DNA from: JAGXQV01 sp964451375
GTDB taxonomy: Bacteria > Pseudomonadota > Gammaproteobacteria > Burkholderiales > Sulfuricellaceae
Reading direction: 5' to 3'
Assembly (NCBI GenBank): GCA_964451375.1
Contig: CAYVIN010000012.1
Coordinates: forward strand, 3,422 to 67,421
Length of the DNA stretch: 64,000 nt
The position numbers were made by a program, and so were the translations under genes. Below are positions 1 to 7,835 of this stretch, one piece after another; within the stretch, counting starts at the first letter, position 1, and every line of letters begins with the position of its first letter. The notes beneath the pieces were generated by a model. It did not search any database and was not told the origin of the DNA. It saw only the letters and a list, made by a program, of their open reading frames with translations.

Positions 1-389
1 TACTGAACATCCATCAGGAGTCGCTGCTGGGGGCCTATGCGGAAGTTGCGGTGAGTCATGGCATCAGGCTTGATGAAGAAAACCTGAAGGAAAAGCTGGC
101 GGTAAACAGCCGGGCGATGCACGCTGCGCCGATCAAGGAAATCGCTTATCGGCAAGCCATCTTGTTGGGGTTGAACAAGGAGCATCAGGCGGCGGCGTTT
201 TATTTCGATCTGGCGGCGGCGGCTTATCCGCGTGAGGTGGATCGGATTATTCCGTTCTTGAAGGCCAAGGCGAACCGCAATCGCGAAGGTTTCCAACCTC
301 TGGTGGATCATGCGGTGGCGTGGCGAAAAGCGCATCCTGATCCATCCGAGGGCGGCGGGACGCCGCCGTCCGGGGTGGAAGGACGATAG
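1..389 (+). CDS. PglL/Wzy-type O-oligosaccharide ligase, C-terminal part (partial)
   Basis: The gene enters from the left edge: the frame is open from base 3, before any start codon, and ends at 389, so only about 128 C-terminal residues are seen. The visible part is soluble, alpha-helical and repeat-like (KLAVNSRAMHAAPIKEIAYR, YRQAILLGLNK, DLAAAAYPREVDR). This matches the C-terminal domain (Wzy_C_2 type) of bacterial PglL/O-antigen-ligase enzymes, which transfer lipid-linked glycan to pilins in the periplasm. The last residues are Pro/Gly/Ser-rich and look like a disordered tail. The pilus genes start 8 bases downstream, which fits a role in pilin glycosylation. The family call rests on the tail only, so it is moderate. 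Confidence 0.6.
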   Translation, partial: LNIHQESLLGAYAEVAVSHGIRLDEENLKEKLAVNSRAMHAAPIKEIAYRQAILLGLNKEHQAAAFYFDLAAAAYPREVDRIIPFLKAKANRNREGFQPLVDHAVAWRKAHPDPSEGGGTPPSGVEGR

Positions 390-397
390 GGGGGGGT

Positions 398-2098
398 ATG
401 GCTGTAGAAAAAATGCGTCTGGGTGATTTGCTGGTCCAGCAAAAAATTATTTCCCAGGAACAACTGAGAGTCGCTGTCGAAGAGCAGAAACGCACCGGGC
501 TGAAACTCGGGCGGGTGTTGGTGCATAACGGTTTCGCCACGGAAGAGGCAATTGCGCCGGTGTTGGCGAAGCAACTGAACATTCCCTACATCAATCTCAA
601 GCAATTCATTGTTGATGTCGCGGTGGCGCGCAAACTCCCGGAAAATCTGGCGCGGCGTTTCCGCGCGCTGGTGCTGGAAGAGCGACCCAACAAATTCCTG
701 GTGGGGATGGAAGACCCCACGGATTTGTTTGCGTTTGATGAAATTACCCGGGTATTGCGCAAGGATATTGATCTTGCGGTCGTTACCAAAACCCAGTTGT
801 TGCAGGAAATCGACCGGTTTTACCGCAAGACCGAGGAAATCAGCGGCTTTGCACGGGAGTTGGAGCAGGAAATCGGCAGTGCTTCCGTCGATTTCGGCGC
901 GCTGGGGATGGATACCGGCATCGAGGATGCCCCGGTCGTCAAATTGTTGCAGTCGGTGTTTGAGGATGCCGTCCAGGTGCGCGCTTCCGATATTCACATC
1001 GAACCCCAGGAAAACAACCTGCAAATTCGCTTCCGGATTGATGGGATGCTGCATCTGCAAACCCAGGCGGATTCCAAGATCGCTTCGGCGCTGGTGTTGC
1101 GTCTGAAATTGATGGCGAAAATGGATATTTCCGAACGCCGTTTGCCGCAGGACGGACGTTTTAACCTGCAAGTTCGCCAGCAGCCTCTGGATATCCGGAT
1201 TTCCTCCATGCCGACCCAGTTCGGGGAATCGGTCGTCATGCGTCTGTTGAGCCAGAGCGAGGGGGTGCTGGCGCTGGATAAACTCGGGATGCCGGCGGAC
1301 ATGATGCTGCGTTTTCGTAAAACCATGGAGCGTAACAGCAGTATGGTTCTGGTGACCGGGCCGACCGGTTCCGGCAAAACCACGACCTTGTATGCCGCAC
1401 TCGCGGAAATGAACCGCCAGGAAAAAAAGGTGATTACCGTTGAAGACCCGGTGGAATATCGGCTTCCGGGGATTAACCAGGTGCAGGTGAATGAAAAAAT
1501 CGAGTTGACGTTTTCGCGCGTGTTGCGTTCCGCGTTGCGTCAGGATCCGGATGTGATTCTGGTCGGTGAAATTCGTGACGAGGAAACCGCGATGATCGGC
1601 CTGCGCGCCGCCATGACCGGTCACATGGTGTTGTCCACCCTGCATACCAACGACGCCGCCGGGACGCCAACCCGTTTGATGGATATGGGAGCGCCGAGTT
1701 ACCTGGTGGCAACCTCGTTGCAACTGGTGGTTGCACAACGTTTGTTGCGCAAGATTTGCGAGAGCTGTATCGAGCCCTATCAGCCTGAACCCCAGGAACG
1801 CGAATGGTTGAGGTTTGAATTGGGCGACAAGGTCGGCCAATTCCAGTACATGCATGGGCGCGGCTGCTCGCATTGCAACAACACCGGTTATCAGGGGCGT
1901 TTTGGCGTTTTTGAAATGCTCGAAATGACCGCTCCGCTGGTGGCTGCCGCCAATTCCCGTGATCCGGCTGAATTCAATCGCCTCGCCAAAGCCCAAATGG
2001 CGGGGCGAACGCTGCAAAGCCATGCAGTGGGTCATGTGATCAATGGACGCACCACCGTATCCGAAGCTATTCGCATCTCCGCGCAGTTCGAGGACTGA
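398..2098 (+). CDS. mshE: MSHA-type pilus assembly ATPase MshE (GspE/PilB family)
   Basis: Hexameric ATPase predicted to drive extension of an MSHA-type IV pilus from the cytoplasmic face of the inner membrane. Residues 6-150 form an MshEN domain: RLGDLL near residue 7 and LKLGRVLV near 35 match the pattern that binds c-di-GMP in this family. The motor follows, with Walker A GPTGSGKTTT at 321-330, a Walker B-like VILVGEIRDEET and the late Cys pairs (CESC, CSHC) of the GspE zinc element. The 566-residue length is usual. The start ATG follows a purine-rich GGGGGG stretch. A terminator-like hairpin follows the gene, so it may be transcribed apart from mshG. Confidence 0.9.
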   Translation: MAVEKMRLGDLLVQQKIISQEQLRVAVEEQKRTGLKLGRVLVHNGFATEEAIAPVLAKQLNIPYINLKQFIVDVAVARKLPENLARRFRALVLEERPNKFLVGMEDPTDLFAFDEITRVLRKDIDLAVVTKTQLLQEIDRFYRKTEEISGFARELEQEIGSASVDFGALGMDTGIEDAPVVKLLQSVFEDAVQVRASDIHIEPQENNLQIRFRIDGMLHLQTQADSKIASALVLRLKLMAKMDISERRLPQDGRFNLQVRQQPLDIRISSMPTQFGESVVMRLLSQSEGVLALDKLGMPADMMLRFRKTMERNSSMVLVTGPTGSGKTTTLYAALAEMNRQEKKVITVEDPVEYRLPGINQVQVNEKIELTFSRVLRSALRQDPDVILVGEIRDEETAMIGLRAAMTGHMVLSTLHTNDAAGTPTRLMDMGAPSYLVATSLQLVVAQRLLRKICESCIEPYQPEPQEREWLRFELGDKVGQFQYMHGRGCSHCNNTGYQGRFGVFEMLEMTAPLVAAANSRDPAEFNRLAKAQMAGRTLQSHAVGHVINGRTTVSEAIRISAQFED

Positions 2099-2129
2099 TT
2101 TTCTTCCGGTTTTTCCCTTCCATAAAATG

Positions 2130-2185
2130 ATTGCCGCTGCTTTTTGGTAAGCCGGCGGCAATTATTGCCATTTTCCTTTTGTTTC
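2130..2185 (+). terminator. Rho-independent terminator candidate after mshE
   Basis: ATTGCCGC at 2130-2137 pairs perfectly with GCGGCAAT at 2155-2162, and an inner GCTT/AAGC continues the stem. A T-rich tract (TTTTCCTTTTG) follows within about 10-20 bases. It lies 31 bases after the mshE stop and upstream of the candidate sigma-54 promoter. Confidence 0.55.
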
Positions 2186-2286
2186 CTCTCTACTGCCTTC
2201 CGTCTATTGCCGGAATGTTGTCCCGTATTCTCAAAAACTCCATTGTTTTGATAATTAACATATTGTTATCATTGTAATTATTGTTG

Positions 2287-2301
2287 TGGCACGAAACCTG
2301 C
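2287..2301 (+). promoter_or_regulatory. Candidate sigma-54 promoter for mshG and the pilin genes
   Basis: TGGCACG, four bases, CTGC matches the -24/-12 consensus (TGGCACG-N4-TTGC) at all but one position, with the GG and GC dinucleotides correctly spaced. Transcription would start near 2313, about 78 bases before the mshG ATG. AT-rich DNA directly upstream (2245-2285) could hold an activator or IHF site. A sigma-54 activator of the FlrC type is encoded at 38483. Confidence 0.55.
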
Positions 2302-2390
2302 TAAAAAGCAATCGAGCGATTGAAATCGGCAGAGAAAACAAATGAACAATTTTGCGGTAAAGGTTGGTTGCGCTGGTTCGGGAGGGGGCG

Positions 2391-3626
2391 ATGCCTTTTT
2401 ATTCCTATAAGGGGCGCAACTCCTATGGCGAAATGGTGCGCGGCGTACTCGAAGGGGCCAGCAGCGGCGCGATAGCCGACCAATTGTTCAATACGGGTGT
2501 GATCCCCATCGAAATTCTGGCGACCCGCAAACCCATCGTGGCGGGTGGCGGAAGTGTCTGGCAGATAAATATCACTGAGGGCAAGGTCAGTGATATCGAC
2601 GTGATGATGTTCAGCCGCCAGATGTACACCCTGCTCAAGGCGGGGGTGCCGATTTTGCGGGCGTTGGCGGGGTTGCGCGAGTCGGCGCATAACCTGGCGC
2701 TCAAACGGGTGCTTATCGATGTCCGGGAAAGCCTGGATACAGGGCGCGAATTGTCGGTGGCGCTAAGACGCCATCCCAAAGTGTTTTCCTCGTTTTACGT
2801 GAGTATGGTGCGGGTGGGGGAATCCACCGGGATGCTGGAAGACGTGTTTTTGCGTCTGTTTTATTACCTGGAATTCGAGAAAAAAACCCGCGACCAAATC
2901 AAGGCGGCATTGCGTTATCCGACTTTTGTGGTGATTGCCATCGTTATCGCGCTGGTGGTGATCAATCTGTTCGTGATACCGGCATTTGCCAAAGTGTACG
3001 CCAACATCAAGGTTGCCTTGCCTTTGATGACGCGGGTGTTGTTGGCGGTTTCCGAGTTTATGGTGCATTACTGGCCGGCCATGTTGGTGGCGGCTATCGG
3101 AACCTATGTCGGCATTCGGCTGTATGTGCATTCGCCGAGGGGCAAATATCGCTGGGATAAGTGGAAACTGCGCCTTCCGCTAGCTGGCGGCATTATTTTA
3201 AAGGCCACCCTGGCGCGGTTTGCGCGCAGTTTTTCGCTGGCCTACAAAAGCGGTATTCCCATTGTGCAAGGTTTGAGCGTGGTGGCATTGGTGGTTGATA
3301 ACGACCACATCGGCAGCCGCATCGAACAAATGCGCAACAGTGTCGAACGCGGCGAAAGTATCCTGCGCACCGCCATCGCCGCCGGCGTTTTTTCTCCCAT
3401 CGTTTTGCAGATGATCGCCGTCGGTGAGGAAACCGGCGAACTCGACAGCCTCATGCAGGAAGTCGCGGAGTTATACGAGCGGGAAGTGGAATACGAAGTG
3501 AAAAACCTTAGCGACAAGATCGAGCCGATCCTGATTGTCGGACTGGCGGTGATCGTGCTTGTGCTTGCGTTGGGTGTGTTCCTCCCGATATGGGAACTCG
3601 GCAACGCCATGATGCACCGGCGGTAA
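2391..3626 (+). CDS. mshG: MSHA-type pilus inner-membrane platform protein MshG (GspF/PilC family)
   Basis: Polytopic platform protein that couples the MshE motor to pilin polymerisation. It has two GspF-type helical domains (about residues 60-190 and 260-390), each followed by membrane segments such as VVIAIVIALVVINLFVIPAF and a C-terminal ILIVGLAVIVLVLALGVFLP. The N-terminus MPFYSYKGRN is typical. ATG 2391 is preferred to the upstream in-frame start at 2364 because GGGAGGGGG lies just ahead of it and it matches the family N-terminus. The length is about 411 residues. The stop TAA shares its last A with the ATG of the next gene. Confidence 0.9.
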   Translation: MPFYSYKGRNSYGEMVRGVLEGASSGAIADQLFNTGVIPIEILATRKPIVAGGGSVWQINITEGKVSDIDVMMFSRQMYTLLKAGVPILRALAGLRESAHNLALKRVLIDVRESLDTGRELSVALRRHPKVFSSFYVSMVRVGESTGMLEDVFLRLFYYLEFEKKTRDQIKAALRYPTFVVIAIVIALVVINLFVIPAFAKVYANIKVALPLMTRVLLAVSEFMVHYWPAMLVAAIGTYVGIRLYVHSPRGKYRWDKWKLRLPLAGGIILKATLARFARSFSLAYKSGIPIVQGLSVVALVVDNDHIGSRIEQMRNSVERGESILRTAIAAGVFSPIVLQMIAVGEETGELDSLMQEVAELYEREVEYEVKNLSDKIEPILIVGLAVIVLVLALGVFLPIWELGNAMMHRR

Positions 3627-4177
3627 TGATGCGACATCCACGGTTGGCGCGCTACCAGTGCGGTGGATCAAAGCTCTTCGAATTTGTTTTTGTCGTGCTG
3701 CTGGTGGGGTTGCTGTCGATGATCGTGGAGTTTTTTATGCTCCATTACATCGAAGTCGCTGAAAAAAGTGCGATGGAAGCGACGGTGGTGAACCTGAAAA
3801 GCTCGCTGCGTTTGCGCCTTTCGGAAATTCTGATACACGGCGACGCTCAGGAAGCAGCCCGGGTGGCAATGGATAATCCCATGAATTGGCTGCATGAAGC
3901 GCCGCCGAATTATGCCGGAGAATTCGATGATCCTGCGCCGGGTTCAATAGCGCGAGGGAAGTGGTATTTCGATAAAAGAAGCCGCGAACTGGTTTATCTG
4001 GTCGATCAGGGCGACAAGTTTTTGGCTGATGAAAACGGTATGAAGCGGGTGCGTTATCAGGTTTATGCACCTTTCATAAAAAAAGCCATTAAAGAAAACC
4101 GGCAGATAACCGTTAACGAAGTTGTCAGGGAAATATCCCTTGTTCCTGTAGAGCGTTACGTGTGGGAATTCAAGTAG
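3626..4177 (+). CDS. MshF-like pilus accessory protein
   Basis: A protein of about 183 residues with one N-terminal membrane anchor (LFEFVFVVLLVGLLSMIVEFFML, roughly residues 16-38) followed by a helical, then mixed periplasmic region. The layout resembles a minor pilin stalk but lacks the GFTLIE processing motif. In MSHA loci the gene after mshG is mshF, and position, size and topology fit that; sequence identity was not tested. ATG 3626 overlaps the mshG stop (TAATG), so translational coupling is likely; ATG 3629 is an alternative. An imperfect hairpin at 4205-4229 (GATTCG/CGAATC plus CGG/CCG) lies between this gene and the first pilin. Confidence 0.6.
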   Translation: MMRHPRLARYQCGGSKLFEFVFVVLLVGLLSMIVEFFMLHYIEVAEKSAMEATVVNLKSSLRLRLSEILIHGDAQEAARVAMDNPMNWLHEAPPNYAGEFDDPAPGSIARGKWYFDKRSRELVYLVDQGDKFLADENGMKRVRYQVYAPFIKKAIKENRQITVNEVVREISLVPVERYVWEFK

Positions 4178-4283
4178 AACCTGACAGAATGAAAATAGAT
4201 TTCTGATTCGACGGAAACACCGACGAATCCCGATTTGTGGTGGTGGTGGACCAATAGTAGTACCTTTTAAAGGAGTAATTGAA

Positions 4284-4781
4284 ATGAAACCTCAATCTGG
4301 TTTTACCCTGATTGAAATGGTGGCGGTGATTATCATCCTCGCTATCATGGCGGCCACAGCGTTGCCCAGGTTTACCAATCTGAGCGCCGAGGCCCGTTAT
4401 TCAAGCCTCAGCGGTCTGGTTGGCGGCCTGCGTGCAGCGGCGACGCTGGGTAAATCGAAGTGGTTGGCGGCGCAAAGTACGGCTATCGATACCGTTGATT
4501 TCAATGGCGTTGGCGTCAGCGTAATCACCTTGGCTACAACGGGTTCAACCGTTAATAGTCTGGGTTATCCTGCAGCCACAGCAACCGGTATCAACCTGGC
4601 GATGGACTCCTGGGCCACCTACACCAGTGGTACTGAAGCTGACGGTTCCTGGGTGTTCTGGCCGGAAGGTGTTGCCCAGTCAAACCTTTGTTTCGCCAGA
4701 TACCTGTCGGGTACAGTGACTATTACACCGGCCACTGCTGGTCTGGCAGCAGGCACGGGCGGTACTGGCGGTTGTACCTAA
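4284..4781 (+). CDS. MSHA-type prepilin, copy 1
   Basis: Type IV pilin precursor of 165 residues. The leader MKPQSG is followed by FTLIEMVAVIIILAIMAATA, the class III prepilin peptidase site and hydrophobic stalk; Glu5 of the mature chain is present. The globular head carries two Cys (CFARY and the final GGCT) that could form the C-terminal disulfide loop. The SD is strong (AAAGGAG before ATG 4284). It belongs to the MshA/MshB family by stalk sequence and position after mshG/F. A stable hairpin separates it from a second, diverged copy. Confidence 0.85.
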   Translation: MKPQSGFTLIEMVAVIIILAIMAATALPRFTNLSAEARYSSLSGLVGGLRAAATLGKSKWLAAQSTAIDTVDFNGVGVSVITLATTGSTVNSLGYPAATATGINLAMDSWATYTSGTEADGSWVFWPEGVAQSNLCFARYLSGTVTITPATAGLAAGTGGTGGCT

Positions 4782-4811
4782 TCTCGTTTGACCGGTGATT
4801 TTTGCCGGACT

Positions 4812-4852
4812 GGAGCCAAATGGGGTAATACGTTACCATCCCGTTTGGCTCC
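4812..4852 (+). terminator. Strong hairpin between the two pilin genes
   Basis: GGAGCCAAATGGG (4812-4824) pairs with CCCGTTTGGCTCC (4840-4852) with one G-T-type position, and GGTAA/TTACC closes the inner loop. Only a weak T tract (ATTTGG) follows. It may be a partial terminator or an mRNA stabiliser that lets copy 1 be made in excess of copy 2. Confidence 0.55.
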
Positions 4853-4892
4853 ATTTGGATTCTGAAGCTCAAATTTTATAAGTGAGCGCGCG

Positions 4893-5369
4893 ATGAAAAC
4901 AGATCAACAATCCGGTTTTACCTTGATCGAAATGATTGCGGTGATCATCATCCTGGCGATTATGGCGGCGACGGCGTTACCCCGTTTCGTTAATTTGAGT
5001 GGTGATGCACGGCTTTCTTCGATTCAGGGCTTGGCGGGCGGCTTGCGTTCTGCTTCAGCCTTGGCGAAGTCGCAATGGCTGGCTGCCCAAAGCAGCGTGA
5101 AACCGTCGATTTCGATGGGGGCGGCGACGGTTACTGTTTATAATGCTACGTCCCCCAACTCTTCAGCGGCAATTTTGGGTTATCCAACTGCCGATGTTTT
5201 TGGAATCATTGTGGCGCTTGACGACACGACCGGATATGAAAGCGGTGTTGCCCCGACCGGTTATGGCTGGCGTTTTTATCCGACCGGCGCGACTTCATCG
5301 GTCTGTTATGCGGACTATATGTCGGGTATGGTTTTTGTTTCGGCAACGGCGTTGAATTGCACGTTATAA
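4893..5369 (+). CDS. MSHA-type prepilin, copy 2
   Basis: Second type IV prepilin (158 residues). Its leader MKTDQQSG and stalk FTLIEMIAVIIILAIMAATA are nearly the same as copy 1, as is the early head (LPRFVNLSGDARLSSIQGLA), while the C-terminal head is strongly diverged. It has a Cys in VCYADY and one near the end (LNCTL), again suggesting a disulfide loop. The shared N-terminal half and diverged head fit duplication followed by diversification. Either copy could be the major subunit; the other may be minor. Confidence 0.85.
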   Translation: MKTDQQSGFTLIEMIAVIIILAIMAATALPRFVNLSGDARLSSIQGLAGGLRSASALAKSQWLAAQSSVKPSISMGAATVTVYNATSPNSSAAILGYPTADVFGIIVALDDTTGYESGVAPTGYGWRFYPTGATSSVCYADYMSGMVFVSATALNCTL

Positions 5370-5386
5370 CTTAAGGCAGGAATTAA

Positions 5387-5605
5387 ATGGCGCTGATAAA
5401 TTGCCAGGAATGCAGCAACAAGGTAAGCGAACTGGCGGATCGTTGTCCCCATTGCGGTGCGCCGGTTGCCATGAGAAATTTGATCGGCAGTACGCCGGCT
5501 CAAACCGTCATCAACATCATTACGATAATCGTGCTCATGCTTTTGGTAGCGATACTTTTGTACATCGGCATCTACTTGCCGCTGCATCAAAAGGGCAGCA
5601 TTTGA
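5387..5605 (+). CDS. Small zinc-ribbon membrane protein
   Basis: A 72-residue protein. The N-terminal zinc ribbon has two Cys pairs (CQEC near residue 6 and CPHCG near 20), and a single C-terminal membrane helix (VINIITIIVLMLLVAILLYIG) follows. GGCAGGAA precedes the ATG. Such proteins sit in the inner membrane with the ribbon in the cytoplasm; function is unknown. It lies 17 bases after pilin copy 2 and may be cotranscribed with the pilus genes. Confidence 0.7.
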   Translation: MALINCQECSNKVSELADRCPHCGAPVAMRNLIGSTPAQTVINIITIIVLMLLVAILLYIGIYLPLHQKGSI

Positions 5606-5623
5606 GCCGAAATAAGCAAATCA

Positions 5624-5998
5624 ATGCCGATTGATCCCAAATATCTCCCCTATTTCGAGAACCTGATCGTCAAGGGGGATCGTCAGGGTGAAAAAACCCT
5701 GACGTTGTGTTTTCATTGCGTCTCTTCCCGGCTGTTTACCTGGATGCACCCGAGCGGTTTCGGTGAGAAGGATTATCGTCCTATCGACGTGATAGACCTG
5801 GAAGTCAAGGAAGAAAGCCGCAAGAACCAAACCAATCAGCGTATTGCGCGGATTTTTTGTCTGCACCTCAAGTCTTTTATCCCTCAGGCCGAATATCTGG
5901 AAGAGTGCCGCTTTTTCATGACGCCTTCGCAGTACGACTACAAAAAATCGGAGAAGCTGCGGGTGGCAAATAGCGAAAAAGACCAGAATCATTCCTGA
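5624..5998 (+). CDS. Hypothetical protein
   Basis: A 124-residue soluble protein with no signal peptide or membrane segment that I do not recognise. It contains LTLCFHCVSSRLFTWMHPSG and ends in a charged tail. It starts 18 bases after the zinc-ribbon gene on the same strand, so it may be the last gene of that transcript, and it faces thyA convergently. The opposite frame is also open but has no SD or recognisable family features. Confidence 0.5.
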   Translation: MPIDPKYLPYFENLIVKGDRQGEKTLTLCFHCVSSRLFTWMHPSGFGEKDYRPIDVIDLEVKEESRKNQTNQRIARIFCLHLKSFIPQAEYLEECRFFMTPSQYDYKKSEKLRVANSEKDQNHS

Positions 5999-6008
5999 CC
6001 TATTGCGG

Positions 6009-6027
6009 AGCGCCAATTTCTGGCGCT
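6009..6027. terminator. Weak convergent hairpin
   Basis: AGCGCCA (6009-6015) and TGGCGCT (6021-6027) form a perfect 7-bp stem with a 5-base loop between two convergent genes. There is no U tract on either strand, so it may be only a weak terminator. Confidence 0.3.
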
Positions 6028-6054
6028 TCCGTTGAAATATCTCCCGTTATATTC

Positions 6055-6849
6055 CTATACCGCAACCGGCGCCTTGATCGCCGGGTGGGGATCGTAGCCT
6101 TCCAGTTGGAAATCCTCGTAACTAAAATCGAATATTCCGCGAATCGCCGGATTGATGGTCATTTTCGGGAGTTGGCGTGGCTCACGCGAGAGTTGTTCAC
6201 GGGTTTGATCGAGGTGGTTTAGGTACAGGTGGGCGTCGCCCAGCGTATGGACGAAATCGCCGGGCTGTAAGTTGCAGACTTGCGCGACCATCAAGGTGAG
6301 CAGCGCATAGGACGCAATATTGAACGGCACTCCCAGAAAAATGTCGGCGCTACGCTGGTAAAGCTGGCAGGAGAGTTTTCCATCTGCGACGTAGAACTGA
6401 AAAAATGCGTGACAAGGCGGGAGCTTCATTTTGTCCACGTCGGCGACATTCCACGCAGACACGATCAGGCGGCGGGAATCGGGATTGTGTTTGATCTGTT
6501 CGATTACCTGACTGATCTGATCGATATGTTTGCCATCAGGCGTCGGCCAGGAGCGCCACTGGTAGCCATATACCGGGCCAAGATTGCCGGCGGCGTCTGC
6601 CCACTCGTCCCAGATCGAAACGCCGTTTTCCTTGAGGTAGCGAATGTTGGTGTCACCTTTCAGGAACCAGAGAAGTTCGTGAATGATCGATTTCAAATGG
6701 CATTTCTTGGTGGTGACCAGCGGAAATCCGGCGGCGAGGTCGTAACGCATCTGGTAGCCGAACACGCTCAGGGTGCCGGTGCCGGTGCGGTCATCCTTAC
6801 GGTGGCCGTGGTCGAGAACGTGCTGCATCAAGTCGAGGTAGGGGCGCAT
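6055..6849 (-). CDS. thyA: Thymidylate synthase
   Basis: Converts dUMP to dTMP with methylene-tetrahydrofolate. It is 264 residues long, the same length as the E. coli enzyme. Visible signatures are the folate/dUMP-site residues DRTGTGT near 21-27, the nucleophile in LPPCHAFFQFYV (Cys about 146), RRLIVSAWN and the dUMP-binding RSADIFLGVPFNIASY. It lies 28 bases downstream of bpt on the same strand and may share its transcript. Confidence 0.97.
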   Translation of the reverse strand: MRPYLDLMQHVLDHGHRKDDRTGTGTLSVFGYQMRYDLAAGFPLVTTKKCHLKSIIHELLWFLKGDTNIRYLKENGVSIWDEWADAAGNLGPVYGYQWRSWPTPDGKHIDQISQVIEQIKHNPDSRRLIVSAWNVADVDKMKLPPCHAFFQFYVADGKLSCQLYQRSADIFLGVPFNIASYALLTLMVAQVCNLQPGDFVHTLGDAHLYLNHLDQTREQLSREPRQLPKMTINPAIRGIFDFSYEDFQLEGYDPHPAIKAPVAV

Positions 6850-6877
6850 GGTATGTATTCGTGTGGTTGGTCAATTG

Positions 6878-7594
6878 TCAGCCCGGCAAGGTTTTCCAGC
6901 TCTCGCCGATTAACCCCTGGAGCGGTCGGAAGTTGATCTTATAGGCCATTTTCGGGCTGTCGGCAATCCAGTAGCCGAGGTACAGATAGGGTAGCCCCAG
7001 GCTTTGGCATAAGGCGATTTGCCAGAGAATATTGAAGGTGCCGAAGCTCGCCTGCGGCATATCGGGATCATAGAAGGTGTATACCGAAGACAATCCATCG
7101 CTGAGGATGTCGATTACGCTGACCATACGCAAGGCGTCGCCGTCGCGGAATTCGACAAGCTGGGTGGCGATATTGCTGGAGAGCAAAAAGCGCTGATATT
7201 GTTCCTCATCGTCGAGATCCATACCCCCGCCGCTGTGACGGGCGGCTTGATAACGGCGGTAGAGGGTATAGTGCTCGGCGGAAAACAGTAGGTCGCGGGG
7301 AAGTGCGGTGAGTCCGCCATTCCGCTTCCAGGTGCGTTGCTGAGTGCGGCTGGGCCGAAATGCCGCGCAATCGAGGCGCACCGGAATACATGCGTTACAC
7401 GCCAGGCACTGGGGGCGATAGGTGTAGAGGCCACTACGGCGAAATCCCAGGCGCACCAGTTGCGAGTAGGTTTCTTCATCGACCAGTTCGTTGGGGGTGG
7501 CCATCAGCGAACGCGCCGTTTCGTCGGGCAGGTAGCTGCACGGATACGGCGCAGTTAAATAGAACTGTAGCGTATGCCGGGAAAGTTCATTCAA
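6878..7594 (-). CDS. bpt: Aspartate/glutamate leucyltransferase (N-degron tagging enzyme)
   Basis: Transfers Leu from Leu-tRNA to proteins with N-terminal Asp or Glu, marking them for ClpS/ClpAP. It shows the family N-terminus (LQFYLTAPYPCSYLPDE) with the Cys-rich start, the CLACNACIPVR motif and LPYLYLGYWI near the end; 238 residues is normal. The start is TTG at 7594, and this codon with a GGGGA stretch 7 bases before it lies inside the terminal repeat of a MITE-like element. No in-frame ATG fits the family N-terminus. Its usual partner aat lies just upstream, separated only by that element. Confidence 0.92.
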   Translation of the reverse strand: MNELSRHTLQFYLTAPYPCSYLPDETARSLMATPNELVDEETYSQLVRLGFRRSGLYTYRPQCLACNACIPVRLDCAAFRPSRTQQRTWKRNGGLTALPRDLLFSAEHYTLYRRYQAARHSGGGMDLDDEEQYQRFLLSSNIATQLVEFRDGDALRMVSVIDILSDGLSSVYTFYDPDMPQASFGTFNILWQIALCQSLGLPYLYLGYWIADSPKMAYKINFRPLQGLIGESWKTLPG

Positions 7595-7835
7595 CCTATA
7601 TTCCCCAGTTGGACGGGTTGGAGTGTGCGGTTTTTTGGGCGCAGGGTAAGGCGCGACGACGAGTAATGGCTATTCCATTGCGAGGAGGAGCAACGCAGCC
7701 ATGCGCCCAAAAAACCGTGCAATCCGGCCCGTAGCGCTCTCACCAAAAGGGTGAGCGTCAAACCTGTGACAAAGTCATATATAACCAATATCGTATACGT
7801 CATGGCGAGCGGTCAACTGGGGAATATAGGTTGAA
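7590..7835. mobile_element. MITE-like element with perfect 22-bp terminal inverted repeats
   Basis: 7590-7611 (begins TTCAACCTATATTCC) and 7814-7835 (ends GGAATATAGGTTGAA) are perfect reverse complements. Inside is a second perfect inverted repeat of 16 bp (CGGTTTTTTGGGCGCA at 7628-7643 against 7702-7717) and a CTCACC/GGTGAG hairpin at 7739-7755. The 246-bp element has no credible coding sequence and no long target duplication, only CA on both flanks. Its right repeat encodes the last codons and stop of aat, and its left repeat supplies the TTG start and a possible SD of bpt. Confidence 0.75.

Noticed and set aside
308..2161. A 617-codon open frame antisense to mshE
   Set aside because: It mirrors the mshE codons, is His/Gln/Arg-rich with no domain, and lies opposite a complete, well-recognised ATPase.
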